Shown: positions 9,450 through 17,581 of the stretch, one piece after another
Layout of the letters: each line of letters starts with the position of its first letter
Numbering within the stretch: the first letter of the stretch is position 1
Assembly (NCBI GenBank): GCA_900468285.1
Contig: UBTF01000014.1
Location: 124,001-188,000 of the forward strand
Direction: 5' to 3'
DNA: 64,000 nucleotides
Source of the DNA: Hyphomicrobiales bacterium
GTDB taxonomy: Bacteria; Pseudomonadota; Alphaproteobacteria; Rhizobiales; Rhizobiaceae
The notes under the pieces: generated by a model
The model's database searches: none
Seen by the model: the letters and a program-made list of their open reading frames with translations, nothing else
What the model was told of the DNA's origin: nothing
Translations under genes and position numbers: made by a program

Positions 9450-10250
9450 GTGAAGATTATCCAGATTACAGATACGCATCTCGTCAAGTCGGGCCAGACC
9501 GTCCACGGTGTCGATCCCGAAAAGCATCTGAGGGCTGCAATCGATGATATCATTGCCAAGCATGGAGATGCCGACCTGCTGGTGATGACCGGCGACCTCT
9601 GTAACTTTGGTGAGCCGGAAGCCTATGAGATATTGCGCGACATTCTCGCGCCGCTGCCATCAGAGGTGCGACTGCTTCTTGGAAATCATGATGATCGCGA
9701 CAATTTCATCGCGGCGTTTCCGGACCACCCACGTGATGGGAAGGGCTATATCCAGTCCTGCCTGGATACGGATTTCGGGCGACTTCTCTTTCTCGACAGC
9801 CACCAGCGCGATGTCATCGGCGGCATTTATGATGAACAACGCATGGCCTTTCTCTCGGACGCATTGGCACAGGCTGGCGAAACGCCGGTTACGCTGTTCG
9901 TCCATCATCCCCCCATGGATTGCGGCATCGCCCATTTCAACAGGATCGGCATGCATGACAATGGCGCAATGATGCGCACGCTCGCTGCGCATGAGGGAGG
10001 TGTGCGGCATATCGTATTCGGACATATCCATGTGCCACTGGCCGGAACCAGTGCCGAGGGCATCGCCTACAGCTCAGGCCAGGCCTGCGCCCATCGCTTC
10101 ATCACGGATATTACCAGCCCAGTACCCTTCTGGACGGGCGGCAATCCTTGCTACCGCATCATCATGCTGGATGAGAAAGGCTTTCGTGCCTACGGCGTCG
10201 AAGTCGGCGAAACCATCACCGGACAGGCGCCGGTCTGCGAAGGGCCGTAA
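9450..10250 (+). CDS. Class III metallophosphodiesterase (GpdQ/CpdA-like)
   Basis: This 266-residue calcineurin-like phosphoesterase shows all metal-binding blocks in order: ITDTHL (D8, H10), MTGDLCN (near 48), LGNHDD (near 80), FVHHPP (near 155) and FGHIHVPL (near 193). The family includes glycerophosphodiester phosphodiesterase GpdQ and cyclic-nucleotide diesterases. It starts with GTG preceded by GAGG and lies 66 bp after the binding protein, so it is probably the last gene of the ABC cassette. I infer that it cleaves the imported phosphodiester, or a related compound, in the cytoplasm (no signal peptide). Specificity is open. Confidence 0.85.
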   Translation: MKIIQITDTHLVKSGQTVHGVDPEKHLRAAIDDIIAKHGDADLLVMTGDLCNFGEPEAYEILRDILAPLPSEVRLLLGNHDDRDNFIAAFPDHPRDGKGYIQSCLDTDFGRLLFLDSHQRDVIGGIYDEQRMAFLSDALAQAGETPVTLFVHHPPMDCGIAHFNRIGMHDNGAMMRTLAAHEGGVRHIVFGHIHVPLAGTSAEGIAYSSGQACAHRFITDITSPVPFWTGGNPCYRIIMLDEKGFRAYGVEVGETITGQAPVCEGP

Positions 10251-10261
10251 CGCTCGGCCAC

Positions 10262-11173
10262 TCATACCTTGCTTCGCATACTGGCGCGGTATTGCTTCGG
10301 CCTCATGCCAAAACGCTCCGAAAACGCCTGATAGAAGCGAGATACCGAACCGAATCCGGAATCGAAAGCCACGTCGGTGATGGGTAAATCCGTGGCGATC
10401 AGAAGGGATTGTGCCGTATCCAGCCGGTGGCGAATGATGGCCTGGTTGATCGTGATGCCGACAGCACGCTTGAATACGGACATGGCATAGTTCGGGTGAA
10501 GCCCGGAATTTCTGCCGACATCATCTGCGGAAATGTCGTTCAGCGCATTTTCGGCAATGTAGCGCAGCATTCGCTCCACATGCTCCACGCGCTCGCTTTC
10601 GTTGACCCCAAGCCTTGCAATTGCGGAGCCCTCTTCGCGCAGGTCTCGCCAGCCATCGCGCTCGATTCTCAGCACGCGTGCGCCTAGCTCGTTGCGCACG
10701 ATCTCGATCAGGCCCTCGTCGCCGGAGCGCAGCTCGTCGCGCCAGCGCTCAAAGATTTCATTGTCGTAGGACCGAAGCTCCAACGCCTCGATCATCGCCC
10801 CGCGAAACACCGCGTCCCTAAAGCGGGTGAGGCTTGCGAGCCCGAGAAAGAAAGACATCGGCACATAAAGGCACACGAAACGTGTTCCCTCATCTCGAGA
10901 GATGACCTGATGCGGGATCATTCCCCAGAACAGACAGAGCCGCCCCTCGTCAATCGTGAGTTCCCGACCGTCGAACCAATAGGTCATCTTGCCTTTCAAA
11001 ACGAAATTAAGTTCGACCTGGCTGTGCATATGCGGACCTGGCATGACCTGCACGAGAGAGGCTTCCCCGCTGCAAAACCTGTGATCACCGAAGACAACCA
11101 GCGGGTGTCGCGGATCGTGCTCGGGGTGAACCGGCACGGATTCGTCACGGATAACGGCGGGCACAATGTGCAT
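10262..11173 (-). CDS. AraC-family regulator, MelR-like
   Basis: This 303-residue protein has an N-terminal cupin-type effector domain (MHSQVELNFVLKGKMTYWF, about 50-68, then GRLCLFWGMIPHQVI) and two C-terminal HTH units (DVGRNSGLHPNYAMSVFKR and ITDVAFDSGFGSVSRFYQAF). Both halves resemble E. coli MelR, the melibiose regulator, by recalled sequence pattern. It is divergent from the galactoside operon with its alpha-galactosidase, which fits control of alpha-galactoside uptake. The stop is 12 bp from the convergent phosphodiesterase stop. The start ATG lies inside a small palindrome (GCACAATGTGC, 11161-11171) and has only a weak ribosome site. Confidence 0.88.
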   Translation of the reverse strand: MHIVPAVIRDESVPVHPEHDPRHPLVVFGDHRFCSGEASLVQVMPGPHMHSQVELNFVLKGKMTYWFDGRELTIDEGRLCLFWGMIPHQVISRDEGTRFVCLYVPMSFFLGLASLTRFRDAVFRGAMIEALELRSYDNEIFERWRDELRSGDEGLIEIVRNELGARVLRIERDGWRDLREEGSAIARLGVNESERVEHVERMLRYIAENALNDISADDVGRNSGLHPNYAMSVFKRAVGITINQAIIRHRLDTAQSLLIATDLPITDVAFDSGFGSVSRFYQAFSERFGMRPKQYRASMRSKV

Positions 11174-11316
11174 AATCTTAGAATCCTGGAGAAACTAGCC
11201 AAAATTTCGGTAGATTATTGCGGCTTTGCGCTTGATGATCAAGTCCAACTTGGACATGGCTCCGGCATGCGCAAATGCATCCGGAGCAGACACATAACGG
11301 TCATAGGGAGGAAAAC

Positions 11317-12546
11317 ATGACCCTTTTGAAAAGCCTCGGCGGGCTTGCATTGTCTGTTTCGCTGTTCTCTTCGGCATTTGCTGGAGAAATCACCGTCAAT
11401 TCCGACCACTCCGATCCCGTCCCGAAAAAGGCGATGGAAGAGTTGATCGCAGACTTCCAGAAGGCCAATCCGGACGTGAAGGTGAAGTGGAACAACTTCG
11501 ATCACGAAGGCTACAAGTCTGCCATACGCAACTTCCTGACCGCCGATGCCCCTGACGTTGTGGCATGGTATGCCGGCAACCGAATGGAGCCCTTCGTCAA
11601 GGCCGGACTGTTCGAGGACGTGACCGACCTATGGACCGCAAATGGTCTCGACGACCAGCTGAAATCGGCCTCATCGTCAATGACGATTGACGGCAAGAAG
11701 TGGGGCGTTCCCTACACCTACTACCAGTGGGGCATTTATTACCGCAAAGACATTTTCCAGAGCCAGAGCATCACACCACCCAAGACCTGGGATGAGCTTC
11801 TCGCTGCCTCGAAGAAGCTGAAGGACGCTGGCATTACGCCGTTCACCATCGGCACCAAGGCTTTGTGGCCAACGGCGGGCTGGTTCGACTATCTCGATCT
11901 GCGCGTCAACGGATATGACTTCCATATGCAGTTGACATCGGGCAAGGTTCCCTACACCGACCCCCGCGTGAAGGCTGTCTTCGAGAAGTGGGCAGAACTG
12001 GTCAAGCCAGGCTACTTCATCGAAAATCATGCTGCCATCGACTGGCAGGATGCCATTCCCCAGCTCGTACAGGGCAAGGCTGCCATGTATCTCATGGGCA
12101 ACTTCGCAGTTGCGACCATGAAAAATGGCGGGCTGAAGGAAGATCAGATCGGCTTCCTGCCCTTCCCAGAAATTACCGCGGGCCTTCCCGTTGCCGAGGA
12201 GGCACCGACCGACACGTTCCACATTCCGAAGGGCGCCAAGAACAAGGACGATGCGAAGAAATTCCTCGCCTATGTCGCATCGCCTGAAGCGCAAGCCAAA
12301 ATGAACGCGACGCTTGGCCAGTTGCCTGTCAACAACAAGGCGGAAAAGCCAGCCGACCCGTTCCTTCTTGCTGGCTTTGAAATGCTGTCCAAGGCCACCG
12401 CCATCGCCCAGTTCTATGACCGCGACGCACAGGCGGAAATGGCGAAGGCTGGCATGGAAGGCTTCCAGGAGTTCATGGTGAAGCCGGACAAGATCGACGC
12501 CATTCTGGCTCGTCTCGAGAAGATACGCACTCGCGTCTACAAATAA
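11317..12546 (+). CDS. Galactoside ABC substrate-binding protein
   Basis: This 409-residue binding protein has a Sec signal (MTLLKSLGGLALSVSLFSSAFA, cut before GEITV). The start at 11317 is chosen because GGGAGGAAA sits directly upstream and the signal peptide begins there; an upstream in-frame ATG at 11275 would add a polar stretch that is not signal-like. It is the first gene of an operon with two permeases, GH36 and GH42 galactosidases and an ATPase, so the ligand is most likely an alpha- or beta-galactoside (melibiose, raffinose-family sugars, lactose or galactinol). It belongs to the CUT1 (MalE-like) binding-protein type. Confidence 0.9.
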   Translation: MTLLKSLGGLALSVSLFSSAFAGEITVNSDHSDPVPKKAMEELIADFQKANPDVKVKWNNFDHEGYKSAIRNFLTADAPDVVAWYAGNRMEPFVKAGLFEDVTDLWTANGLDDQLKSASSSMTIDGKKWGVPYTYYQWGIYYRKDIFQSQSITPPKTWDELLAASKKLKDAGITPFTIGTKALWPTAGWFDYLDLRVNGYDFHMQLTSGKVPYTDPRVKAVFEKWAELVKPGYFIENHAAIDWQDAIPQLVQGKAAMYLMGNFAVATMKNGGLKEDQIGFLPFPEITAGLPVAEEAPTDTFHIPKGAKNKDDAKKFLAYVASPEAQAKMNATLGQLPVNNKAEKPADPFLLAGFEMLSKATAIAQFYDRDAQAEMAKAGMEGFQEFMVKPDKIDAILARLEKIRTRVYK

Positions 12547-12561
12547 AGCGTTCCTCCCAGC

Positions 12562-12599
12562 GCCGGGTGTCACAAGGGCACAGCCTTATGGCACCCGGC
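12562..12599 (+). terminator. Intercistronic hairpin after binding-protein gene
   Basis: Arms GCCGGGTG (12562-12569) and CACCCGGC (12592-12599) bracket a 22-nt loop and are followed by a T/C-rich stretch. The position after the binding protein parallels the hairpin at 9403-9428 in the other cassette and probably causes partial termination. Confidence 0.5.
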
Positions 12600-12635
12600 A
12601 GCTCTTTCTTCCTGTAAAATTCCAAAGGTGCCGCC

Positions 12636-13544
12636 GTGAGCAACGCCGTTACCCCATCGCCCAGTTTCTGGAAGCGCAATCAGCAAAAGCTGGCGCCGTG
12701 GCTTTTTCTCGCTCCCGGACTGTTGATGTTCATCATCTATGTCCTCGTTCCCATCGTGGAATCCATCTGGATCAGCTTCCACGACTGGGATGGCATGGGC
12801 GAAATGACCTGGATCGGCATCGGCAACTACGCCGAACTGCTTCACGACGATACGTTCTATGTTTCCCTGAAAAACAACATCATCTGGCTGGTTTTATACC
12901 TGCTCTCCATCCCGGCGGGACTGGCGGTCGCGTTATTCCTGAACCAGAATGTTTATGGCATCCGGCTCTACAAGTCGCTTTTCTTCTTCCCCTTCGTTAT
13001 CAGCCAGGTCGTTGTCGGCCTGATGTTCAGCTGGTTCTACGCACCGGATTTCGGGCTTTTTTCGAAGATTCTGGAGTGGCTGACGGGCGAGCAGATCGCC
13101 GTTCTCGCGGACGAGAATTACGTCACCTACGGCATTATCGCCGCAGGACTCTGGCCGCAGACGGCCTATTGCATGATCCTCTATCTGACCGGTCTCAACA
13201 ACATCAATCCCGAACAGGTAGAGGCTGCGCGCATGGACGGCGCCAAGGGTCTGAAGCTTTTGTGGAACATCATCCTGCCGCAACTGGGCCCGGCAACCTT
13301 CATCGCCATGGTCGTTACCGTCATAGGTTCGCTCCGGTCCTTTGACCTCGTCTCGGTCATGACGGCAGGCGGCCCGTACGGCTCCAGTTCCGTCCTCTCC
13401 TATTTCATGTATGAGCAGGCTCTTTCCGAATACGGTTTCCGCATGGGTTATGGCGCGGCCATTGCCGTCGTCCTCTTCCTCATCATGATGATTTTCATCA
13501 CGCTCTTCATCGTGCGTATGCTCAGCCAGGAAAGGAATTCCTGA
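12636..13544 (+). CDS. Galactoside ABC permease, MalF type
   Basis: This 302-residue, six-span permease has the EAA loop QVEAARMDGAKGLKLL (about residues 196-211). It starts with GTG at 12636, 89 bp after the binding protein, and its stop overlaps the next start. It works as a heterodimer with the following permease in the inner membrane. Confidence 0.92.
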   Translation: MSNAVTPSPSFWKRNQQKLAPWLFLAPGLLMFIIYVLVPIVESIWISFHDWDGMGEMTWIGIGNYAELLHDDTFYVSLKNNIIWLVLYLLSIPAGLAVALFLNQNVYGIRLYKSLFFFPFVISQVVVGLMFSWFYAPDFGLFSKILEWLTGEQIAVLADENYVTYGIIAAGLWPQTAYCMILYLTGLNNINPEQVEAARMDGAKGLKLLWNIILPQLGPATFIAMVVTVIGSLRSFDLVSVMTAGGPYGSSSVLSYFMYEQALSEYGFRMGYGAAIAVVLFLIMMIFITLFIVRMLSQERNS

Positions 13545-14395
13545 TGTTCCCCGCACCCATCCAGAAGTCGTCGGCCCTTGTTCAGCGCGGCTACAAGATC
13601 ATGCTGCCCATCGCACTCTTCGTGTGGCTCGTGCCCCTGATCGGTGTCGCCATCACCTCCATCAGACCAGCCGGCGATTTTGCGGCTGGCAACTATTTCG
13701 GCATTCCCTCCGGCTTCGCAGGCGTTGAAAACTACACTGCCGTTTTCCGGGATTCGCCAATCGGCCTCTACATCCTCAATTCCTTCAAGGTCACGATCCC
13801 GACCGTGATCGGTGCCGTCGCCCTCTCCTGCCTGACCGGCTTTGCCTTGGCAGTCTACAAATTCAAGGCAAACCTGCTGCTGTTCTTCATGTTCGTTGCA
13901 GGCAACTTCATTCCGTTCCAGATCCTGATGGTCCCGGTCCGCGACATGACACTGCGGGCCGGTCTCTATGACACGACGATGGGACTGGTGCTTTTCCATG
14001 TCGCTTTCCAGACCGGCTTCTGCACGCTGTTCATGCGCAATTTCATTAAGGGGCTGCCCTTCGCGCTGATCGAATCCGCGCGCGTCGAAGGCGTATCGGA
14101 ATGGAAGATCTTCCGGCACATCGTGCTGCCGTTGATGCGCCCTGCCATTGCGGCCCTTTCCGTTCTCGTCTTTACCTTCGTCTGGAATGATTATTTCTGG
14201 GCGACTGTTCTGGTGCAGGGACAACACGCCATGCCGGTTACCGCAGGCCTCTATTCGCTGAACGGTCAGTGGGTCGCCGCCTGGCACTTGGTATCGGCAG
14301 GGTCTCTGGTTGCGGCGCTGCCACCGGTCGCCATGTTCTTCATCATGCAAAAACACTTCATAGCCGGACTGACATTGGGAGCGACCAAGGGATGA
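13544..14395 (+). CDS. Galactoside ABC permease, MalG type
   Basis: This 283-residue permease has the EAA motif LIESARVEGVSEWKIF (about residues 172-187) and a C-terminus ending GLTLGATKG. It starts at the last base of the preceding gene and overlaps the alpha-galactosidase start by 4 bp (ATGA), so translation of transport and hydrolysis genes is coupled. Confidence 0.92.
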   Translation: MFPAPIQKSSALVQRGYKIMLPIALFVWLVPLIGVAITSIRPAGDFAAGNYFGIPSGFAGVENYTAVFRDSPIGLYILNSFKVTIPTVIGAVALSCLTGFALAVYKFKANLLLFFMFVAGNFIPFQILMVPVRDMTLRAGLYDTTMGLVLFHVAFQTGFCTLFMRNFIKGLPFALIESARVEGVSEWKIFRHIVLPLMRPAIAALSVLVFTFVWNDYFWATVLVQGQHAMPVTAGLYSLNGQWVAAWHLVSAGSLVAALPPVAMFFIMQKHFIAGLTLGATKG

Positions 14396-16497
14396 ACGAG
14401 GTAATCACAATCGGTGCAGATGGCTTCACGCTCAATCTGCGCCTGCCCGAACTCGGCATGCCGGAAATCCTCTCCTTCGCCAGTGCCGCGACCAGCGATG
14501 ATGCACTCTTCGATGTCGAGCGTTCCAGCCGGGTCAATGGCATGGATGTCGCAGTTCCATCGTCAGTCTTGCTGCCGACGGGCGGAATGGGCTTCTTCGG
14601 ATGGCCAGCGATATCAGGACATCGTGGTGGCAGCGACTTCACCCTGCAATTCGGCTCATGGACGGTGCAGCAAGAGGGTGAGACGACAGTCCTGAAAGCT
14701 CAGGATGCGGTCGCCAGCATCGACATTGCAATCCGGCTGACTGCGCATCGCTCCGGCGTTATCGCGATGTCGACGGCACTCACCAACAAGGGCGATACGG
14801 ACTACCAGCTTGATCGCTGCATGGCGGCCACTTTTGCCGCACCCGTCGGCACAACGGAACTGACCAGTTTCACCGGCATGTGGGGCCGTGAATTCCAGAT
14901 GCGCCGGGAGGTGCTCGGCAACGGCGTCTGGCTTCAGGAAAACCGTCGCGGTCGCACGTCGCATGATCGTTTTCCCGTGATCTTCCTGGAGACTGCAGGA
15001 CAACGTTTCGGCGTCACACTCGGCTGGAGCGGCAATCACCAGATCGTCGTAGACCGCACGGACGACGGCAAGCGACTGATCCATCTCGGCGAATTGTTCG
15101 AGCCAGGCGAAATCGTGCTTGGACCTGGCGAAACCTACCGAAGCCCCGTTGCCTATGCCGGACAGGACAGCGCAGCATTCCATGCTTTCGTGCGCAATGA
15201 TCTCCTAGATTGGCCCGGTGGCGAAATGTCGCCGAGACCGGTCACGCTCAATACGTGGGAAGGCAATTACTTCGACCACAAGATGACGTCGTTGAAAGCG
15301 CAGGCCACTGCGGCGGCGCAGGTCGGCATCGAGCGTTTCGTGCTTGATGATGGTTGGTTCGGCAAGCGTGACGACGACACGACGAGCCTTGGTGACTGGG
15401 ATATTGATGCCCGCAAATATCCGGATGGTTTAAAGCCGCTGGTCGATCACGTTACCGGCCTTGGAATGCAGTTCGGCATTTGGTTCGAACCAGAGATGGT
15501 CAATCCGGTTTCGCAGCTGTTCAAGAAGCACCCGGACTGGGCCTTTCAGATCAACGGTCGTCCCTTGCTGCAATCGCGCACCCAGCTCGTGCTGGACCTC
15601 ACCCGCAAAGAGGTCTGCGACTATCTCTTTTCAAAGATCGATGCTGTCCTGGCCAACCACGCCGTTTCCTACGTGAAATGGGACATGAACCGCGATCTGA
15701 CCCACGCCGGCGGACGCGATGGCAAGGCAAAGATCTCTGCACAGACGCGCGCGGTCTATGCGCTGATGGACCGTGTCCGCGCGGCGCATCCGAAGGTGGA
15801 AATCGAAAGCTGCGCTTCCGGCGGCGGCCGCATCGACTTTGGCGTGCTGGCCCGAACACACCGCGTCTGGACATCCGATTGCACGGACGCGCTTGAGCGG
15901 CTGGAAATCCAGCGCGGGGCATCGACATTCGTCCCGCCGGAAATTCTCGGCAGCCACATTTCCGCGTCGCCAAATCACCAGACGGGGCGCCGCCACACGC
16001 TGGCATTCCGCGCACTCGTTGCCATGGCCTATCACATGGGCGTTGAACTCAATCCGCTGGAGCTAACTCCGCAGGAGCGTACCGAGCTTGAGCTCTACAT
16101 CAGCACTTACAAACGCCTGCGCAGCCTCTTCCATGCGCCGGGTGCGAATTTTCAGGTCGAGCCGCAGGACGGACGCTATGTCTGGGGTGCGGTAAGTGCG
16201 GAGAAAATCGCCGTTATCGTTGCTCAAGGGCCGCAGATGGTCAGCGAGCAACCCGCGCCCCTGATCCTGCCTCAAAATGTCGTCGCGGCAGGCGGCAAAT
16301 GGAAGATCACCACCGTTCTTCCGGCAAAGCCGGAATTCATTCGTATATCCGAGGGGCAGAAAAAGCTGCTCGCCGGCAATATCAGCTTCGAGCTTTCCAA
16401 CGCCGGACTTGCCGGTTTGCCATTGCCGATGCTGAAGCCGGAAAGCGCGCTGCTCCTCGAACTGGAACCTGTCATGGGAGGCAAGACCAATGGCTGA
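14392..16497 (+). CDS. GH36 alpha-galactosidase
   Basis: This 701-residue enzyme has the normal GH36 length and architecture: an N-terminal beta-supersandwich, a (beta/alpha)8 barrel from about 290, and a C-terminal beta domain. The nucleophile Asp lies in KWDMNRD (about residue 430) and the acid/base Asp in SDCTDALERL (about residue 496). The SCASGGGRID motif typical of the family precedes the latter. With no signal peptide it acts in the cytoplasm on imported melibiose, raffinose-family oligosaccharides or galactinol, releasing galactose. The start at 14392 is chosen for the ATGA overlap with the permease; a longer upstream reading would run through permease codons. Confidence 0.95.
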   Translation: MNEVITIGADGFTLNLRLPELGMPEILSFASAATSDDALFDVERSSRVNGMDVAVPSSVLLPTGGMGFFGWPAISGHRGGSDFTLQFGSWTVQQEGETTVLKAQDAVASIDIAIRLTAHRSGVIAMSTALTNKGDTDYQLDRCMAATFAAPVGTTELTSFTGMWGREFQMRREVLGNGVWLQENRRGRTSHDRFPVIFLETAGQRFGVTLGWSGNHQIVVDRTDDGKRLIHLGELFEPGEIVLGPGETYRSPVAYAGQDSAAFHAFVRNDLLDWPGGEMSPRPVTLNTWEGNYFDHKMTSLKAQATAAAQVGIERFVLDDGWFGKRDDDTTSLGDWDIDARKYPDGLKPLVDHVTGLGMQFGIWFEPEMVNPVSQLFKKHPDWAFQINGRPLLQSRTQLVLDLTRKEVCDYLFSKIDAVLANHAVSYVKWDMNRDLTHAGGRDGKAKISAQTRAVYALMDRVRAAHPKVEIESCASGGGRIDFGVLARTHRVWTSDCTDALERLEIQRGASTFVPPEILGSHISASPNHQTGRRHTLAFRALVAMAYHMGVELNPLELTPQERTELELYISTYKRLRSLFHAPGANFQVEPQDGRYVWGAVSAEKIAVIVAQGPQMVSEQPAPLILPQNVVAAGGKWKITTVLPAKPEFIRISEGQKKLLAGNISFELSNAGLAGLPLPMLKPESALLLELEPVMGGKTNG

Positions 16498-17581
16498 CGT
16501 AAGTCTTCGCAACGTCAAGAAAGAGTTCGGCGCGCTCAGCGTCATCAAGGGCGTCGATCTCGACGTCAAGGATGGCGAGTTCTGCGTCTTCGTCGGCCCC
16601 TCGGGCTGCGGTAAGTCCACGCTCCTGCGGATGATCGCCGGGCTTGAAGAAATATCCTCCGGCGCTTTGTCCATCGGCGGGCAGGACATGACAAAGATTG
16701 GGCCATCCGAGCGCGGCGTGGCGATGGTGTTCCAGTCCTATGCGCTTTACCCGCACATGACCGTTGCTGAAAACATCGGTTTTGGCCTGCGCATGACGGG
16801 ACATTCGAAGGACCTCATTGCCGAACGCACCGCAACCGCAGCCAAGATGCTGCAGCTCGAACCGCTGCTTCAGCGCAAGCCAGGCCAGCTTTCCGGCGGC
16901 CAGCGTCAGCGCGTCGCCATTGGTCGTGCGATTGTTCGCAACCCCGAAGTGTTCCTGTTTGACGAACCGCTGTCCAATCTGGATGCCGCCCTGCGCGTCC
17001 AGATGCGCGGAGAGCTTTCCAAGCTGCATCAGGACCTCAAGGCCACCATGATCTACGTGACCCACGATCAGGTCGAAGCCATGACCATGGCGGACAAGAT
17101 CGTCGTCCTCTCGGCTGGCAAGATCGAGCAGGTTGGCTCGCCGCTGGAACTCTACCATCGCCCAAACAATCTTTTTGTCGCAGGCTTCATCGGCTCGCCA
17201 AAAATGAACGTGCTGAAAGTGAAAGCGACAAGCCAGGACGGAAAAATCCTCGTCGAACTGCCCTCAGGCACGATGCTTTCCCTCGACGGCCAAACCGACA
17301 CTGCGCTTGCAGGAGCGTCCTTAGGCATCCGCCCGGAACATATCAGCGCAACCGGCACAGGCGATGTGGTCATCGAGGGCACCGTTCGGCTTGCTGAATA
17401 TCTCGGATCGGAAACCCTGTTTTTTGTCGAGTTGGCCGATGGCTCGGAGATTTCCGTCAAGGCTGATGGTCTTGCCGCCGCCAAGCCGGGCGACCGCCTG
17501 AAACTCGGCATCAATGCAAAGGCCTGCCACCTCTTCGACAGCAATGGCAGGGCAATCATCAACGGAGATTTGACGCGTTAA
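16490..17581 (+). CDS. ABC transporter ATPase, MalK/MsmK type
   Basis: This 363-residue ATPase has Walker A GPSGCGKSTLL, signature LSGGQRQRVAIGRAI, Walker B VFLFDEPLSNLD and the C-terminal regulatory OB folds of MalK-type proteins. It overlaps the alpha-galactosidase gene by 8 bp and meets the beta-galactosidase start at its last base. It energises the galactoside importer encoded upstream. Confidence 0.94.
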   Translation: MADVSLRNVKKEFGALSVIKGVDLDVKDGEFCVFVGPSGCGKSTLLRMIAGLEEISSGALSIGGQDMTKIGPSERGVAMVFQSYALYPHMTVAENIGFGLRMTGHSKDLIAERTATAAKMLQLEPLLQRKPGQLSGGQRQRVAIGRAIVRNPEVFLFDEPLSNLDAALRVQMRGELSKLHQDLKATMIYVTHDQVEAMTMADKIVVLSAGKIEQVGSPLELYHRPNNLFVAGFIGSPKMNVLKVKATSQDGKILVELPSGTMLSLDGQTDTALAGASLGIRPEHISATGTGDVVIEGTVRLAEYLGSETLFFVELADGSEISVKADGLAAAKPGDRLKLGINAKACHLFDSNGRAIINGDLTR

